NCBI RefSeq assembly: GCF_900101915.1 | Contig: NZ_FNAL01000007.1 | Location: forward strand, 62,001 to 126,000 | Source of the DNA: Psychrobacter pacificensis | GTDB taxonomy: Bacteria; Pseudomonadota; Gammaproteobacteria; Pseudomonadales; Moraxellaceae | Direction: 5' to 3' | DNA: 64,000 nt | Shown: positions 11,895 to 22,720 of the stretch, in pieces | Layout: each line of letters begins with the position of its first letter | Position numbering within the stretch: position 1 is the first letter of the stretch | Translations under genes and position numbers: made by a program | The notes under the pieces: model-generated | The model's input: the letters and a program-made list of their open reading frames with translations, nothing else | What the model was told of the DNA's origin: nothing | Database searches by the model: none

Positions 11895-12206
11895 ATGGCT
11901 AACCAGAGAATCCGTATCCGTCTTAAGTCTTTTGATCATCGTCTGATTGATCAATCTGCACAAGAGATTGTTGATACTGCAAAGCGCACCGGTGCGCAAG
12001 TTTGTGGTCCTGTACCGTTGCCGACTCGCATTGAGCGCTTCAACGTTCTAACATCACCACACGTTAACAAAGACGCGCGTGATCAGTACGAAATCCGTAC
12101 TCACAAGCGTATGGTTGATATCGTTCAGCCTACTGACAAAACTGTGGATGCGCTAATGAAATTAGATTTAGCGGCGGGTGTTGACGTCCAAATTGCTTTG
12201 GGTTAA
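11895..12206 (+). CDS. rpsJ: 30S ribosomal protein S10
   Basis: S10 (103 residues) sits in the head of the 30S subunit and also partners NusB in antitermination. It shows the S10 features [29 protein letters not shown] (in part) and [13 protein letters not shown] lies 10 bases before the ATG. It is the first gene of the S10 operon, behind a long leader. Confidence 0.98.
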   Translation: MANQRIRIRLKSFDHRLIDQSAQEIVDTAKRTGAQVCGPVPLPTRIERFNVLTSPHVNKDARDQYEIRTHKRMVDIVQPTDKTVDALMKLDLAAGVDVQIALG

Positions 12207-12255
12207 TGCACATTACACACCCAACCCATTAATATAAGATATAAAGAGGTCTAAA

Positions 12256-12894
12256 ATGGCGATCGGTTTAGTCGGTAAAAAATGCGGCATGACCCGTGTC
12301 TTCACTGAAACAGGCGCATCTATTCCTGTAACAGTGGTTGAGGTCGATGCAAACCGCATTACTCAAGTAAAAAATACTGATGTAGATGGTTACCAAGCCA
12401 TCCAAGTCACCACAGGTACCCGTCGTGACAGTCGCGTAACTGCTGCACAAAAAGGTCACTTCGCGAAAGCTGGCGTTAAAGCTGGTCGTGGTGTTTGGGA
12501 ATTTCGTGTCAACGATAGCGATCTTGAAGGTCGTGAGATTGGCGGTGAGATTCTAGCTGACTTGTTTGAACAAGGTCAGAAGGTTGATGTGACAGGACAA
12601 AGCAAAGGTAAAGGCTTCCAAGGTCCAATCAAACGTCACAACTTTAGTATGCAAGATGCTACTCATGGTAACTCAGTGTCTCATCGTGCACATGGTTCAA
12701 CTGGTCAAAACCAGTCACCAGGTAGAGTATTCAAAGGCAAAAAGATGGCGGGTCAGATGGGTAACAAGCGTGTTACTGTTCAAGGCCTAGAAGTGATTTC
12801 GGTTGATGCCGAAAAAGGGTTACTTGTCATCAAAGGTGCTATCCCAGGTGCCACCGGTGGCGATGTTATCGTACGTCCGTCAGTCAAAGCCTAA
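12256..12894 (+). CDS. rplC: 50S ribosomal protein L3
   Basis: L3 (212 residues) binds 23S rRNA early in assembly and reaches toward the peptidyl transferase centre. Evidence is the start [14 protein letters not shown], the central [13 protein letters not shown] loop, and [27 protein letters not shown] around the methylatable Gln. AGAGG precedes the ATG. It is the second gene of the S10 operon. Confidence 0.98.
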   Translation: MAIGLVGKKCGMTRVFTETGASIPVTVVEVDANRITQVKNTDVDGYQAIQVTTGTRRDSRVTAAQKGHFAKAGVKAGRGVWEFRVNDSDLEGREIGGEILADLFEQGQKVDVTGQSKGKGFQGPIKRHNFSMQDATHGNSVSHRAHGSTGQNQSPGRVFKGKKMAGQMGNKRVTVQGLEVISVDAEKGLLVIKGAIPGATGGDVIVRPSVKA

Positions 12895-12908
12895 GCAAGG
12901 GGATTAAC

Positions 12909-13511
12909 GTGGATTTAAAAACAGTTACAGGTGCAGCGGTTGAGCTTTCTGACACGGCTTTTGGTCGTGAATTCAATGAAGCATTAGTGCACCAAGTCGT
13001 CACCGCTTATCTAGCTGGTGCTCGCCAAGGTACACGCGCTCAAAAAACCCGTGCCGAAGTTTCTGGCGGTGGTATCAAGCCATGGCGCCAAAAAGGTACT
13101 GGTCGCGCTCGTGCGGGCTCTATTCGTAGCCCAATCTGGCGTTCAGGTGGTCGTGCATTCGCTGCAAAACCACAAGATTGGTCACAGAAAGTAAACCGTA
13201 AAATGTATCGCGGTGCGATGCAGTGCATCCTAGCAGAATTGATTCGTCAAGAGCGTCTGATTTTGGTAGAAGAGTTGAGCGTTTCTGGGCCGAAAACTAA
13301 AGAACTGATTGCAAAGCTAAATGAGCTTGATGCACCACGTGCATTGATCGTCACCAAAGAAGTTGACGAAAACTTATACTTAGCTGCTCGCAACATTCCG
13401 CACGTCAATGTACTTGGTACAAACGAAGTGGATCCAGTGAGCTTGATCGCATTTGATAAAGTGATCATGTCAGTTGAAGCTGCGAAACAATTTGAGGAAG
13501 CACTAGCATGA
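12909..13511 (+). CDS. rplD: 50S ribosomal protein L4
   Basis: L4 (200 residues) lines the peptide exit tunnel and in enterobacteria represses its own operon. The extended tunnel loop [31 protein letters not shown] (in part) is clear. The gene starts with GTG, with AAGGGG just upstream. It ends in a 4-base ATGA overlap with rplW. The GTG start may lower its initiation slightly. Confidence 0.97.
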   Translation: MDLKTVTGAAVELSDTAFGREFNEALVHQVVTAYLAGARQGTRAQKTRAEVSGGGIKPWRQKGTGRARAGSIRSPIWRSGGRAFAAKPQDWSQKVNRKMYRGAMQCILAELIRQERLILVEELSVSGPKTKELIAKLNELDAPRALIVTKEVDENLYLAARNIPHVNVLGTNEVDPVSLIAFDKVIMSVEAAKQFEEALA

Positions 13512-13858
13512 ACAACGCAAGACTTTATCAGGTCTTAAGAGGGCCTGTATTCTCAGAAAAATCTCAAATGCTTGGCGACTCACTTGGTGTGCAGGTATTT
13601 AAAGTTGACTCTAACGCTACTAAGCTTGAAGTCAAAAAAGCAGTTGAGTTGATGTTTGAAGGTGTTGAAGTTACTAAAGTAAACACTTTGAATGTTAAAG
13701 GTAAGACAAAGCGTTTTGGTAAAAGTATCGGCCGTCGTAACGACTATAAAAAAGCCTATGTTACCTTAAAAGCTGGTCAAGATGTACAAATGGCTGATGC
13801 TGGTGAAGAAGTCGCAAACACGACTGCTTCTACTAGTGAAACAGCGAATAACGAATAA
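13508..13858 (+). CDS. rplW: 50S ribosomal protein L23
   Basis: L23 sits at the tunnel exit and docks trigger factor and SRP. The family core [11 protein letters not shown]...[21 protein letters not shown] and [14 protein letters not shown] is present. At 116 residues it is longer than the usual ~100 because of a C-terminal tail rich in Ala, Thr and Glu ([18 protein letters not shown]). It overlaps rplD by 4 bases. Confidence 0.97.
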   Translation: MNNARLYQVLRGPVFSEKSQMLGDSLGVQVFKVDSNATKLEVKKAVELMFEGVEVTKVNTLNVKGKTKRFGKSIGRRNDYKKAYVTLKAGQDVQMADAGEEVANTTASTSETANNE

Positions 13859-13869
13859 GGATTACACTC

Positions 13870-14697
13870 ATGCCTATCGTAAGAGCAAAGCCAACATCAC
13901 CAGGCCGTCGTTTTGTTGAAAAAGTGGTGCATCCACACCTTTATAAAGGTCGTCCTTATGCAGCGCTTCTAGAATCAAAAAGTAAGTCAGGTGGTCGTAA
14001 CAATAATGGTCGTATTACTACTCGTCACATTGGCGGTGGTCATAAGCAACATTATCGCATTATCGACTTCAAACGTACTAAAGACAATATCCCAGCTGTG
14101 GTAGAGCGTATTGAATACGATCCTAACCGTACTGCACATATTGCATTACTTAAGTATGCTGATGGCGAACGTCGTTACATCATCGCTGCTAAAAAACAAG
14201 CAGTTGGCGATACAGTAATGTCAGGCGAAACATCTCCAATACGTCCAGGTAACTGCCTACCGCTAAAAAACATTCCATTGGGTACTGTGATTCACAATAT
14301 CGAACTTAAAATCGGTAAAGGTGCACAGATGGCTCGTTCTGCGGGTGCTAGCGTTCAGTTATTAGGCCGTGACGGTATCTACGCTATTTTACGTCTACGT
14401 TCAGGCGAAACTCGCCGTGTACACGTAAATTGCCGTGCTGTTATTGGCGAAGTTTCTAACACTGAAAACAACTTGAAATCACTTGGTAAAGCTGGTGCTT
14501 CACGTTGGCGTGGTGTTCGTCCTTCAGTTCGTGGTGTCGCGATGAACCCGGTTGATCACCCACATGGTGGTGGTGAAGGTCGTAACAAAGGTCGCCATCC
14601 AACTAGCCCTTGGGGTCAGAAGTCTAAAGGACTTAAAACGCGTCATAATAAGCGTACTGACAACATGATCATCCGCCGCCGCGCCAAGAAGAAATAA
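13870..14697 (+). CDS. rplB: 50S ribosomal protein L2
   Basis: L2 (275 residues) helps join the subunits and shape the peptidyl transferase centre. The diagnostic [17 protein letters not shown] stretch, containing the conserved His, is near residue 220, with the basic tail [18 protein letters not shown] type ending. The length is typical. It lies 11 bases after rplW and 12 before rpsS. Confidence 0.98.
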   Translation: MPIVRAKPTSPGRRFVEKVVHPHLYKGRPYAALLESKSKSGGRNNNGRITTRHIGGGHKQHYRIIDFKRTKDNIPAVVERIEYDPNRTAHIALLKYADGERRYIIAAKKQAVGDTVMSGETSPIRPGNCLPLKNIPLGTVIHNIELKIGKGAQMARSAGASVQLLGRDGIYAILRLRSGETRRVHVNCRAVIGEVSNTENNLKSLGKAGASRWRGVRPSVRGVAMNPVDHPHGGGEGRNKGRHPTSPWGQKSKGLKTRHNKRTDNMIIRRRAKKK

Positions 14698-14709
14698 AGG
14701 AAGAATTTC

Positions 14710-14985
14710 ATGCCTCGTTCATTGAAAAAAGGTCCATTCATAGACGCGCACTTATTTGCTAAAGTTGAGAATGCATTAGACACCAACTCACGCAAGCCAA
14801 TTAAAACTTGGTCGCGCCGCTCGATGATCCTACCACAAATGGTTGGCCTGACTTTATCTGTCCACAACGGCCGTACTCACGTACCGGTTATCGTAAGTGA
14901 GCAGATGGTTGGTCATAAACTAGGTGAATTTGCCCCGACTCGTACGTATCGTGGTCATGGCATTGACAAAAAAGCTAAGAGATAA
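14710..14985 (+). CDS. rpsS: 30S ribosomal protein S19
   Basis: S19 (91 residues) is in the 30S head and forms a complex with S13 near the A-site tRNA. It begins [15 protein letters not shown] and carries [17 protein letters not shown] and the [16 protein letters not shown] signature. AAGGAAG precedes the ATG. It is embedded in the S10 operon. Confidence 0.98.
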   Translation: MPRSLKKGPFIDAHLFAKVENALDTNSRKPIKTWSRRSMILPQMVGLTLSVHNGRTHVPVIVSEQMVGHKLGEFAPTRTYRGHGIDKKAKR

Positions 14986-14995
14986 GGTGCTTACC

Positions 14996-15325
14996 ATGGA
15001 AGTAACTGCAAAATTACGCGGTGCCGCCATATCGGCACAAAAAGTTAGACTCGTTGCTGATGAAGTTCGTGGCAAATCTATTGAGCGTGCTTTGGATATC
15101 CTAACGTATAGCAATAAAAAAGGCGCTGTGTTTGTTAAGAAATGTCTTAACTCAGCTATCGCCAATGCCGAACATAATCACGGCCTAGATATTGACGACC
15201 TAAAAGTCGCTACTATCTATGTTGATGAAGGCATTACGCTAAAACGTATCCTACCACGTGCCAAAGGTCGCGCTGATCGTATCAGCAAGCGTACTTGTCA
15301 CATCACTATAAAGGTAGGAGAATAA
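14996..15325 (+). CDS. rplV: 50S ribosomal protein L22
   Basis: L22 (109 residues) has a globular part and a long beta-hairpin that reaches into the exit tunnel. The core [22 protein letters not shown] and the hairpin [22 protein letters not shown] are visible. The ATG at 14996 (MEVTAKLRG) is chosen with AAGG upstream; a longer reading frame starting at 14924 overlaps rpsS and is not conserved. Confidence 0.97.
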   Translation: MEVTAKLRGAAISAQKVRLVADEVRGKSIERALDILTYSNKKGAVFVKKCLNSAIANAEHNHGLDIDDLKVATIYVDEGITLKRILPRAKGRADRISKRTCHITIKVGE

Positions 15326-15328
15326 GTT

Positions 15329-16057
15329 ATGGGTCAAAAAGTACATCCAATCGGAATTCGTCTTGGTGTTGTAAAAAAGCATAACGCAAACTGGTATGCT
15401 GATCCTAAACAATACTCAGAATACCTAATCAACGATATTCAAGTTCGTGAATATCTACGTAAAAAGCTAGATAACGCAATGATCAGCAACATCATGATCG
15501 AGCGTCCTACTGGCGCTGCTAAGATTACCATCGCCACTGCGCGCCCTGGTATCGTTATCGGTAAGAAAGGCGAAGATATCGAAAGACTTCAAAAAGAATT
15601 GACCAAAATTATGGGCGTACCTGCTCAGGTCAACATTGAAGAAATCACGTCACCTGATCTTGATGCACGTTTGGTAGCAGAGGGTATCGCAAGCCAGCTT
15701 GAGCGTCGTGTTATGTTCCGCCGTGCGATGAAACGCGCTGTACAGAACAGCATGCGTTCTGGTGCTAAAGGTATTAAAGTTGAGCTGTCTGGTCGTCTTG
15801 GCGGTGCTGAGATTGCTCGTAGCGAATGGTATCGTGAAGGCCGTGTGCCCTTGCATACACTTCGTGCTGATATTGACTATGCGTCAATTCGTGCAGAGAC
15901 AACTTACGGCACCATCGGTGTTAAAGTTTGGATTTTCCGCGGAGAGATCCTTGACGGTATGAACAGTGTTTATAATCCCGTCAAAGAAGAGCAGACTCGT
16001 GCGCCAAAACGCCGTGGTCGCGGAAACGGAAACCGTCGAAACTCAGACAGAGGTTAA
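15329..16057 (+). CDS. rpsC: 30S ribosomal protein S3
   Basis: S3 (242 residues) lies at the mRNA entry tunnel and contributes to helicase activity. It starts [14 protein letters not shown] and has the KH motif [22 protein letters not shown]. The C-terminal domain [30 protein letters not shown] (in part) is present. The basic tail is [22 protein letters not shown]. It lies 3 bases after rplV. Confidence 0.98.
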   Translation: MGQKVHPIGIRLGVVKKHNANWYADPKQYSEYLINDIQVREYLRKKLDNAMISNIMIERPTGAAKITIATARPGIVIGKKGEDIERLQKELTKIMGVPAQVNIEEITSPDLDARLVAEGIASQLERRVMFRRAMKRAVQNSMRSGAKGIKVELSGRLGGAEIARSEWYREGRVPLHTLRADIDYASIRAETTYGTIGVKVWIFRGEILDGMNSVYNPVKEEQTRAPKRRGRGNGNRRNSDRG

Positions 16058-16060
16058 ACT

Positions 16061-16474
16061 ATGTTACAGCCAAAACGTACCAAGTTTCGTAAAATGCATA
16101 AAGGTCGTAACACTGGGCTAGCTCATCGTGGAAGCACCGTTGCATTCGGACAAATTGGTCTAAAATCATTGACGCGTGGTCGTATGACAGCCCGTCAAAT
16201 CGAAGCAGCACGTCGTACCATCACTCGTAAAATCAAGCGTGGCGGTAAGATTTGGATTCGTGTATTCCCAGACAAGCCTATTACCAACAAACCATTAGAA
16301 GTACGTATGGGTAAAGGTAAAGGTCCAGTTGAGTACTGGGTATGCGAAATCAAGCCTGGTAAAGTGCTATATGAAATTGAAGGGGTATCTGAAGAGCTTG
16401 CTCGCGATGCATTAACGCTTGCTGCAGCAAAACTGCCCTTTAAAACTACCATTGTTAAGCGGACGATAATGTAA
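16061..16474 (+). CDS. rplP: 50S ribosomal protein L16
   Basis: L16 (137 residues) organises the aminoacyl-tRNA site of the 50S subunit. It begins [20 protein letters not shown]. It contains [23 protein letters not shown] (in part), then [23 protein letters not shown], where the Arg hydroxylated in E. coli would lie. It overlaps rpmC by one base (TAATG). Confidence 0.98.
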   Translation: MLQPKRTKFRKMHKGRNTGLAHRGSTVAFGQIGLKSLTRGRMTARQIEAARRTITRKIKRGGKIWIRVFPDKPITNKPLEVRMGKGKGPVEYWVCEIKPGKVLYEIEGVSEELARDALTLAAAKLPFKTTIVKRTIM

Positions 16475-16671
16475 TGAAGATCAGTGAATTACGTGATAAA
16501 TCATTAGAAGAACTGACCCAGTTACTTGATGAAAAGCAGCTTGATGCTTTCCGTATTCGTATGGCTAAAGCAACTGGTCAGTTGGGTAATACCCATGAAG
16601 TACGTGCCAATCGTCGTACGATTGCTCAGCTTCAGACTTTGATTAACGAGAAACAACGAGGCGACTCATGA
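16474..16671 (+). CDS. rpmC: 50S ribosomal protein L29
   Basis: L29 (65 residues) is a small two-helix protein next to L23 at the tunnel exit. It shows [18 protein letters not shown] and the conserved [14 protein letters not shown] end. The ATG overlaps the rplP stop, and its own stop overlaps the rpsQ ATG by 4 bases, so the three genes are probably translationally coupled. Confidence 0.97.
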   Translation: MKISELRDKSLEELTQLLDEKQLDAFRIRMAKATGQLGNTHEVRANRRTIAQLQTLINEKQRGDS

Positions 16672-16943
16672 GCGATAACAATCAAACAGCTACCAATGCT
16701 AGCGTATTGACAGGACGAGTTGTCAGCGACAAGATGGACAAGTCCATCACAGTTTTGATTGAGCGTCTGGTTCGTCATCCTTTGTATGGCAAACAGCTTC
16801 GTCGTTCTACTAAAATCAAAGCACATGATGAGAACAATGTTTGTCAACAAGGCGACCTTGTCCGCATCAAAGAAACGCGTCCAATCTCAAAAACTAAGTC
16901 TTGGACTTTAGTTGATGTGGTTGAAAAAGTAGAAAAAATCTAA
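16668..16943 (+). CDS. rpsQ: 30S ribosomal protein S17
   Basis: S17 (91 residues) is a primary 16S rRNA binding protein with an OB fold. Motifs are [22 protein letters not shown] and [31 protein letters not shown] (in part). It is the last gene of the S10 operon; a promoter-like sequence for the next unit follows within 10 bases of its stop. Confidence 0.97.
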   Translation: MSDNNQTATNASVLTGRVVSDKMDKSITVLIERLVRHPLYGKQLRRSTKIKAHDENNVCQQGDLVRIKETRPISKTKSWTLVDVVEKVEKI

Positions 16944-16948
16944 GTAAA

Positions 16949-16977
16949 TTGCATTGAAAGCCAGAAGCTGTTAAAAT
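16949..16977 (+). promoter_or_regulatory. Promoter of the spc operon (rplN)
   Basis: TTGCAT and TAAAAT are exactly 17 bases apart, just after the rpsQ stop. This leaves about 145 bases of leader before rplN. Confidence 0.6.
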
Positions 16978-17126
16978 AGCCGCCTTTTTAAGGATGCTGA
17001 TTGCGCCCGTCGCATATCACTCACATTAAGAGTAAGCTGCGGTTATTTATATTAAAATGCCGTCCTACTCATTCTGTGCTAGCGGCAGCAACTGGTTTTT
17101 ATTGCTCATACGTGTGGAGTAACGCT

Positions 17127-17495
17127 ATGATTCAGGTTGAGTCAATGCTGGAAGTTGCAGACAATAGCGGTGCAAGGCGAGTTCAGTGCATTAAAGTACT
17201 GGGTGGTTCTCATCGTCGTTATGCATCAGTTGGCGACATTATTAAAGTAACGGTTAAAGAAGCCATTCCTCGTGGTCGTGTAAAAAAAGGCGACGTGATG
17301 AATGCAGTAGTTGTACGCACCAAAAAAGGCGTTCGTCGTCCAGATGGTTCTGTGTTACGTTTTGATGACAATGCTGCGGTATTGTTGAACCAAAATAAAG
17401 CGCCGATTGCAACTCGTATTTTTGGACCGGTAACTCGTGAACTACGTGGTGATCAGTTTATGAAAATTGTATCACTAGCACCAGAAGTATTGTGA
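17127..17495 (+). CDS. rplN: 50S ribosomal protein L14
   Basis: L14 (122 residues) forms an intersubunit bridge and is one of the best conserved ribosomal proteins. [27 protein letters not shown] is the family start and sets the ATG at 17127, with GGAG upstream. The open frame extends further upstream to 17001, but that part is unlike L14. It is the first gene of the spc operon. Confidence 0.98.
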   Translation: MIQVESMLEVADNSGARRVQCIKVLGGSHRRYASVGDIIKVTVKEAIPRGRVKKGDVMNAVVVRTKKGVRRPDGSVLRFDDNAAVLLNQNKAPIATRIFGPVTRELRGDQFMKIVSLAPEVL

Positions 17496-17503
17496 GGTAA
17501 TCC

Positions 17504-17821
17504 ATGTCAAAATTACGTAAAGGCGATACAGTTATCGTGATTGCTGGGAAAGACAAAGGCAAGCAAGGTACTGTACAAGCTGTAAAAAACGATCGTATTA
17601 AAGTTGAAGGCGTTAATATTGTTACTAAACATCAGAAGCCAAATCAGGCGACTGGCGTTGAAGGTGGCATTCTTAAGCAAGAAGCTTTTATGCATATCTC
17701 AAATGTCGCAATCTTAAATGCGCAAACCCAAAAAGCAGACCGTATTACTTATCAGTTTGGCGAAGATGGCAAGAAACAACGCGTCTATCGTTCAAACGGT
17801 GAAGTAGTGGCGACTGCGTAA
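17504..17821 (+). CDS. rplX: 50S ribosomal protein L24
   Basis: L24 (105 residues) is an assembly-initiating 50S protein with a KOW motif, seen here as KGDTVIVIAGKDKGKQGTV. The stretch VEGVNIVTKHQKP and the central GGILKQEAFMHISNVAI are also typical. It lies 8 bases after rplN. Confidence 0.97.
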   Translation: MSKLRKGDTVIVIAGKDKGKQGTVQAVKNDRIKVEGVNIVTKHQKPNQATGVEGGILKQEAFMHISNVAILNAQTQKADRITYQFGEDGKKQRVYRSNGEVVATA

Positions 17822-17842
17822 GACACTAAGGGTGTAATGGTA

Positions 17843-18379
17843 ATGGCAAGATTAAAATCTTTATATAACGATAAATTAAAGCAGCAAATCAAAGAAGATC
17901 TTGGTTTGGACAATGTGATGCAAGTGCCTAAAATCACTAAAATCACACTTAACATGGGTGTAGGCGGCGCGTCTCAAGACAAGAAATTGCTTGAAGGTGC
18001 TGTAGCTGACATGACCGCGATTGCTGGTCAAAAACCTGTTGTCACCAAAGCGCGTAAATCAGTTGCTGGCTTTAAGATTCGTGAAGAATGGCCAATTGGC
18101 TGTAAAGTAACGCTACGCGGTGAGCAAATGTACGAATTTTTAGATCGTCTCGTTGCCATTGCAATTCCTCGTATTCGTGATTTCCGCGGTTTTTCACCTA
18201 AAGCCTTTGACGGACGTGGTAACTACTCATTGGGTATCAAAGAACAGATCGTATTCCCAGAAGTAGATTTTGACAAGATTGACCGTATCCGTGGTATGGA
18301 TGTGACAATCACCACGTCAGCTCAATCTGATGAAGAAGGTCGTGCGTTGCTTAAAGCATTCGGCTTCCCATTTAAATAA
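17843..18379 (+). CDS. rplE: 50S ribosomal protein L5
   Basis: L5 (178 residues from this start) binds 5S rRNA and contacts the P-site tRNA. It carries [26 protein letters not shown], the [18 protein letters not shown] loop and the [14 protein letters not shown] end. Two in-frame ATGs exist, 17837 and 17843. The AAGGG at 17828-17832 is 4 and 10 bases away respectively; the second is chosen because homologues begin MARLK. Confidence 0.97.
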   Translation: MARLKSLYNDKLKQQIKEDLGLDNVMQVPKITKITLNMGVGGASQDKKLLEGAVADMTAIAGQKPVVTKARKSVAGFKIREEWPIGCKVTLRGEQMYEFLDRLVAIAIPRIRDFRGFSPKAFDGRGNYSLGIKEQIVFPEVDFDKIDRIRGMDVTITTSAQSDEEGRALLKAFGFPFK

Positions 18380-18391
18380 GGTAAAGACGTT

Positions 18392-18697
18392 ATGGCAAAG
18401 AAGAGCATGATTAACCGCGAATTAAAGCGCGAAAAAATGGTTGCTAAATATGCTGAAAAGCGTATCAAGCTAAAAGAAACTATCAGTGATATCAACGCAT
18501 CAGACGAAGAGCGTATGGACGCGATGTTAGAGCTACAAGCTCTTCCACGCAACTCATCACCAGTACGTCTGCGTAATCGTTGTGCTATCACCGGTCGTCC
18601 TCACGGTTACTTCCGCAAGTTTGGCTTATCACGCAATATGCTGCGTGAGCGTGTCATGCAAGGCGATGTGCCTGGTGTTCGTAAAGCAAGCTGGTAA
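18392..18697 (+). CDS. rpsN: 30S ribosomal protein S14
   Basis: S14 (101 residues) is in the 30S head. It is the long form without zinc cysteines, shown by [32 protein letters not shown] and [28 protein letters not shown] precedes the ATG. It lies in the spc operon between rplE and rpsH. Confidence 0.97.
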   Translation: MAKKSMINRELKREKMVAKYAEKRIKLKETISDINASDEERMDAMLELQALPRNSSPVRLRNRCAITGRPHGYFRKFGLSRNMLRERVMQGDVPGVRKASW

Positions 18698-18708
18698 GGA
18701 GTAACTAT

Positions 18709-19107
18709 ATGAGTATGCAAGATACCGTTGGGGATATGCTAACCCGTATCCGTAACGCACAAATGGCTAACAAAGTATCGGTAGCAATGCCGAGCTCTAA
18801 ATTACGTAAATCAATTGCTGATTTGCTAGTTAGCGAAGGTTATGTGGCGAGCGCTGTTGTTACTGAAGAAGAAAACAACAAAGCAACCCTTACTATTGAA
18901 TTAAAATATTTCGAAGGCCGTGCGGTTATCGAAACTATTCAACGTTATAGCCGCCCTGGTCTACGCCAGTTCCGCGGTAAAGACGAAATCCCTACTGTTA
19001 AGCAAGGTATGGGTGTTGCTATCGTATCTACAAGCCAAGGTATCATGAGCGATCGTGCTGCACGCGCTGCTGGTATCGGTGGTGAAATCGTTGCATTTGT
19101 AGCGTAA
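18709..19107 (+). CDS. rpsH: 30S ribosomal protein S8
   Basis: S8 (132 residues) is a primary 16S rRNA binder and, in E. coli, the translational repressor of the spc operon. It has [19 protein letters not shown] and the C-terminal [31 protein letters not shown] (in part). A second in-frame ATG two codons in is possible. An unusually long 176-base gap with a terminator-like hairpin follows. Confidence 0.97.
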   Translation: MSMQDTVGDMLTRIRNAQMANKVSVAMPSSKLRKSIADLLVSEGYVASAVVTEEENNKATLTIELKYFEGRAVIETIQRYSRPGLRQFRGKDEIPTVKQGMGVAIVSTSQGIMSDRAARAAGIGGEIVAFVA

Positions 19108-19210
19108 GCTATACGACGATGAAGTCTATTTGATGGTGGTTAGGCTTCTATCGATTGAGTAATGTTTAATTATTTCAAATTGATAGGTGTCTAACACAGT
19201 CAACTATGCT

Positions 19211-19243
19211 AAACTAACACGCTTTTTAGCCTGTTAGTTTTTT
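19211..19243 (+). terminator. Terminator-like hairpin inside the spc operon
   Basis: AAACTAACA (19211-19219) pairs with TGTTAGTTT (19232-19240) around a 12-base loop and runs into T. It lies between rpsH and rplF, genes usually joined closely. It could be a partial terminator, an mRNA processing or stability hairpin, or a remnant of a rearrangement. Confidence 0.55.
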
Positions 19244-19283
19244 CGCTAATAAAAGCAAGTTAAATTTTTTAAGGAATATTCCT

Positions 19284-19817
19284 ATGTCTCGTGTGGCTAA
19301 AGCCCCAGTAACGCTGCCAAATGGCGTAAGCGTTACTTTGAACGATCGGCAGGTCGAAGTTAAAGGCAAGAACGGTACTATGTCTTTACACCTGCATGAA
19401 TTGGTCGAGCTGAAACAGGAAGATGATGCTATCATTTTCTCACCTGCAGTCGATTCACAAGAAGCTATGATGCACACTGGCACCATGCGCGCTCTTGTTA
19501 ACAACTATGTTACTGGCGTAAATGAAGGCTTTGAAAAGCGTCTTCAATTGATTGGTGTTGGTTATCGCGCACAAGTTGCTGGTAACAAAGTAACCTTGAA
19601 CGTTGGCTACTCTCATCCAGTAGAATACACGCTACCTGAAGGTGTATCGGCTGAAACCCCAACGCAAACTGAAATTGTTTTGAAATCAAACAATAAACAG
19701 CAGCTTGGTCAAGCAGCGGCTGATATCCGTGGTTTCCGTCCACCTGAGCCTTATAAAGGCAAAGGTATTCGTTATAGTGACGAGCATGTGATTCGCAAAG
19801 AAGCTAAGAAAAAATAA
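19284..19817 (+). CDS. rplF: 50S ribosomal protein L6
   Basis: L6 (177 residues) sits near the sarcin-ricin loop. It begins [20 protein letters not shown]. Its two domains include [27 protein letters not shown] (in part) and the C-terminal [16 protein letters not shown] signature. AAGGAA precedes the ATG. It restarts the spc genes after the long gap. Confidence 0.97.
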   Translation: MSRVAKAPVTLPNGVSVTLNDRQVEVKGKNGTMSLHLHELVELKQEDDAIIFSPAVDSQEAMMHTGTMRALVNNYVTGVNEGFEKRLQLIGVGYRAQVAGNKVTLNVGYSHPVEYTLPEGVSAETPTQTEIVLKSNNKQQLGQAAADIRGFRPPEPYKGKGIRYSDEHVIRKEAKKK

Positions 19818-19828
19818 GGTGAGTTGAA

Positions 19829-20179
19829 ATGTTTGATAAAAAAGCAGCTCGTCTGCGTCGAGCTAAGAAAACACGCGCGCATATCCGTCATCTAGGCGTT
19901 CATCGCTTAACGGTTAACCGCACGTCAAAACATATTTATGCCCAGATTATCTCTCCAAATGGTGGTGAAGTGATTGCTCAGGCATCTACCTTAGACAGCA
20001 GCTTGCGTTCAGGCGCGACTGGTAACGCTGATTCAGCAACGTCTGTAGGCCAAATGATCGCAGAACGTGCAAAAGCAGCTGGCATTACTAAAGTTGCCTT
20101 TGACCGTAGTGGTTTCAAATATCATGGTCGAGTTAAAGCTTTAGCAGAAGCTGCTCGCGAAAACGGATTGGAGTTTTAA
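19829..20179 (+). CDS. rplR: 50S ribosomal protein L18
   Basis: L18 (116 residues) binds 5S rRNA with L5. It shows the basic start [36 protein letters not shown] and the end [30 protein letters not shown] (in part). It lies 11 bases after rplF and 2 before rpsE. Confidence 0.97.
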   Translation: MFDKKAARLRRAKKTRAHIRHLGVHRLTVNRTSKHIYAQIISPNGGEVIAQASTLDSSLRSGATGNADSATSVGQMIAERAKAAGITKVAFDRSGFKYHGRVKALAEAARENGLEF

Positions 20180-20181
20180 TC

Positions 20182-20697
20182 ATGGCTAGAAATGATAAAA
20201 ATGATAAAAATGAACAGACTGACGGTCTAGTAGAACGCTTAGTTACCGTTGATCGCGTTGCAAAAGTTGTTAAAGGTGGTCGTATTTTCTCTTTCACTGC
20301 GTTGACTGTAGTGGGTGACGGTAATGGTCGTGTTGGTTTTGGTCGTGGTAAAGCGCGTGAAGTGCCAGCTGCTATTCAAAAAGCACTAGAAGCTGCCAAA
20401 CGTAATATGATTACTGTTGAGCTAAATGATGCAACTTTGTATCATCCGATCAAAGCAAGTCATGGTGCTAGTAAAGTCTACATGCAACCTGCATCTGAAG
20501 GTACTGGCGTAATCGCTGGTGGTGCAATGCGTGCTGTATTAGAAGTTGCTGGTGTCAAAGATGTTTTGACTAAATGTTATGGTTCTACCAATACTGCTAA
20601 CGTTGTTCGTGCAACGTTTAACGGTTTACGTGATATGTCAACTCCAGAGAAGATGGCAGCTAAACGTGGTAAATCTGTAGACGAAATCTTGGGTTAA
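20182..20697 (+). CDS. rpsE: 30S ribosomal protein S5
   Basis: S5 (171 residues) contributes to decoding accuracy and to mRNA unwinding. It has [19 protein letters not shown] with the spectinomycin-site loop, then [22 protein letters not shown]. The [19 protein letters not shown] end is typical. A short Lys/Asn/Asp repeat (NDKNDKNEQ) extends the N-terminus. Confidence 0.97.
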   Translation: MARNDKNDKNEQTDGLVERLVTVDRVAKVVKGGRIFSFTALTVVGDGNGRVGFGRGKAREVPAAIQKALEAAKRNMITVELNDATLYHPIKASHGASKVYMQPASEGTGVIAGGAMRAVLEVAGVKDVLTKCYGSTNTANVVRATFNGLRDMSTPEKMAAKRGKSVDEILG

Positions 20698-20717
20698 CTT
20701 AGACTAGGTGAGTTACG

Positions 20718-20897
20718 ATGAAAAAAATGAAAGTCACTCAATTTAAATCGGGTGCCCATCGCCTAAAGAGCCACAAAGCGAGCTTGAAAGGATTGGGTTT
20801 ACGCCGTATTGGTCATAGTGTGGTCGTTGAAGATACTCCTTCAACCCGTGGTATGGTTAATCGCGTTAACTACATGGTAAAAGTGGAGGAAGCGTAA
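20718..20897 (+). CDS. rpmD: 50S ribosomal protein L30
   Basis: A 59-residue L30 beginning [16 protein letters not shown] and containing the family core [25 protein letters not shown] (in part), ending KVEEA. L30 is a small peripheral 50S protein. AGGTGAG lies upstream of the ATG at 20718; a second ATG at 20727 is in frame. The stop overlaps the rplO ATG by one base. It sits between rpsE and rplO, its normal place. Confidence 0.96.
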   Translation: MKKMKVTQFKSGAHRLKSHKASLKGLGLRRIGHSVVVEDTPSTRGMVNRVNYMVKVEEA

Positions 20898-21337
20898 TGG
20901 GTCTTAGATTAAATGAATTATCACCAGGTGTTGGCGCAAAGAAAACTGCCCAACGTCGTGGTCGTGGTATCGGTTCAGGTCTTGGTAAGACTGGTGGTCG
21001 TGGTGTAAAAGGTCAGAAATCTCGTTCAGGTTCTAGCGTTCGCTCAGGATTTGAAGGTGGTCAAATGCCTTTATATCGTCGTCTACCAAAATTTGGTTTT
21101 ACCAGTAAACTGGCTATGAAGACTGCTGAAGTACGTCTTTCTGAACTGAATAAAATTGAAGGCGATGTAGTTAGCCTTGAAACACTTAAAGCTGCTAACC
21201 TTATCCGTCACGATATGAAACGTGCTCGTGTAATGCTATCAGGTGAAGTCACTAAAGCTTATACTTTCAAAGGTATCAAAGTGACTAAAGGTGCTAAGCA
21301 AGCAATCGAAGCTGCTGGTGGTAGCATCGAGGAGTAG
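20897..21337 (+). CDS. rplO: 50S ribosomal protein L15
   Basis: L15 (146 residues) is a late-assembly 50S protein. The glycine/arginine-rich N-terminus [26 protein letters not shown] is diagnostic, followed by [18 protein letters not shown]. The C-terminal globular part ends [15 protein letters not shown]. It overlaps rpmD by one base, and secY follows. Confidence 0.97.
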   Translation: MGLRLNELSPGVGAKKTAQRRGRGIGSGLGKTGGRGVKGQKSRSGSSVRSGFEGGQMPLYRRLPKFGFTSKLAMKTAEVRLSELNKIEGDVVSLETLKAANLIRHDMKRARVMLSGEVTKAYTFKGIKVTKGAKQAIEAAGGSIEE

Positions 21338-21341
21338 TAAC

Positions 21342-22688
21342 GTGTCAAAGCAATCAATGTCATCGGCTGGTATACCGCTTAATCCATTCGCATTTATACG
21401 TAAGTATGATGAGCTATGGTCGCGTTTATTATTCTTAATCGGCGCATTGATTGTTTATCGTTTAGGGTCGCACATTCCAGTCCCGGGTATTAATCCGGTT
21501 AATCTGGCTGATCTGTTTTCGCGCAACGAAAATACCATTTTGAGCATGTTCAACATGTTCTCAGGTGGTGCGCTAGAGCGTATGTCTATTATGGCGCTTG
21601 GCATTATGCCATATATCTCAGCATCGATTATCGTACAGATGATGTCTGCGGTATTGCCATCGCTTGAAGCTCTCAAAAAAGAGGGTGAAGCGGGACGACG
21701 CAAGCTGAACAAGTATACCCGTCAAGGAACGCTTGCTTTAGCACTAGTACAGTCATTAGGAATGTGTGCTGGCTTAATCAGCCAAAATCTTACCTTATCA
21801 TCTGGTCTGACTTTCTATATTCCAGCCGTTACTTCATTGGTAGCGGGCGCAATGTTCTTGATGTGGCTTGGTGAGCAGATTACAGAACGCGGCGTTGGTA
21901 ATGGTATCTCAATGCTCATTTTTGCGAGTATTGTGGCGGGTACGCCAGGTATGATTTCGCAATCTATCGAACAGGTCAATCAAGGTCAGATGAACTTGAT
22001 TGTACTATTTATTTTTGTATTGTTAGGCATCGCGGTCACTGCTGGTATCGTTTATATTGAACGTGCTCAGCGCCGTGTTCCTGTTAACTATGCACAGAAA
22101 CAGCAACAAGGCCGTAAAATATATGCTCAGCAGCAGTCACATCTGCCGCTAAAGCTTAATATGGCAGGGGTAATCCCAGCTATTTTTGCCAGTTCTTTGC
22201 TGCTGTTTCCAGCGAGTTTAGGACAGTGGGTTGGTCAATCAACAGATCCTACCTTCGTACAAAAAATACTACAAAATATGGCATTGGTATTGTCTCCAGG
22301 GCAACCGCTGTATTTAGTACTGTTTGGCGCAATGATTATTTTCTTCTGTTATTTTTATACGGCATTGGTCTTTAGCCCGCGTGAAGTAGCAGAAAACCTT
22401 AAACGTAGTGGTGCGTATATCCCAGGTATCCGCCCCGGACAACAAACTCAGCGTTACCTCGATCATGTATTAAACCGACTGACCTTTATTGGCGCGATGT
22501 ATATGACGGTTATTTGTTTAATGCCAATGGTCGTGCAGTCATCGTTTGGTGTGCCGTTTCAACTTGGTGGTACGTCATTACTGATTATGGTGGTTGTGGT
22601 AATGGACTTCATTTCGCAAATCCAAGCGCATTTGATGACCCATCAATATCATGATCAGACGTTAATTCAATCGCCCACTCAACCTTAA
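21342..22688 (+). CDS. secY: Protein translocase subunit SecY
   Basis: SecY (448 residues from this start) is the channel of the Sec translocon. Ten hydrophobic helices can be followed, starting [22 protein letters not shown], where plug-region residues [20 protein letters not shown] (in part) follow. The cytosolic loop [16 protein letters not shown] and the [22 protein letters not shown] motif are typical. GTG at 21342 is chosen: it has GAGGAG 7 bases upstream, while the earlier ATG at 21291 lies within rplO. Confidence 0.96.
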   Translation: MSKQSMSSAGIPLNPFAFIRKYDELWSRLLFLIGALIVYRLGSHIPVPGINPVNLADLFSRNENTILSMFNMFSGGALERMSIMALGIMPYISASIIVQMMSAVLPSLEALKKEGEAGRRKLNKYTRQGTLALALVQSLGMCAGLISQNLTLSSGLTFYIPAVTSLVAGAMFLMWLGEQITERGVGNGISMLIFASIVAGTPGMISQSIEQVNQGQMNLIVLFIFVLLGIAVTAGIVYIERAQRRVPVNYAQKQQQGRKIYAQQQSHLPLKLNMAGVIPAIFASSLLLFPASLGQWVGQSTDPTFVQKILQNMALVLSPGQPLYLVLFGAMIIFFCYFYTALVFSPREVAENLKRSGAYIPGIRPGQQTQRYLDHVLNRLTFIGAMYMTVICLMPMVVQSSFGVPFQLGGTSLLIMVVVVMDFISQIQAHLMTHQYHDQTLIQSPTQP

Positions 22689-22720
22689 ATGAGCGGTACG
22701 ATATCTCAAAGGAGTATGCT

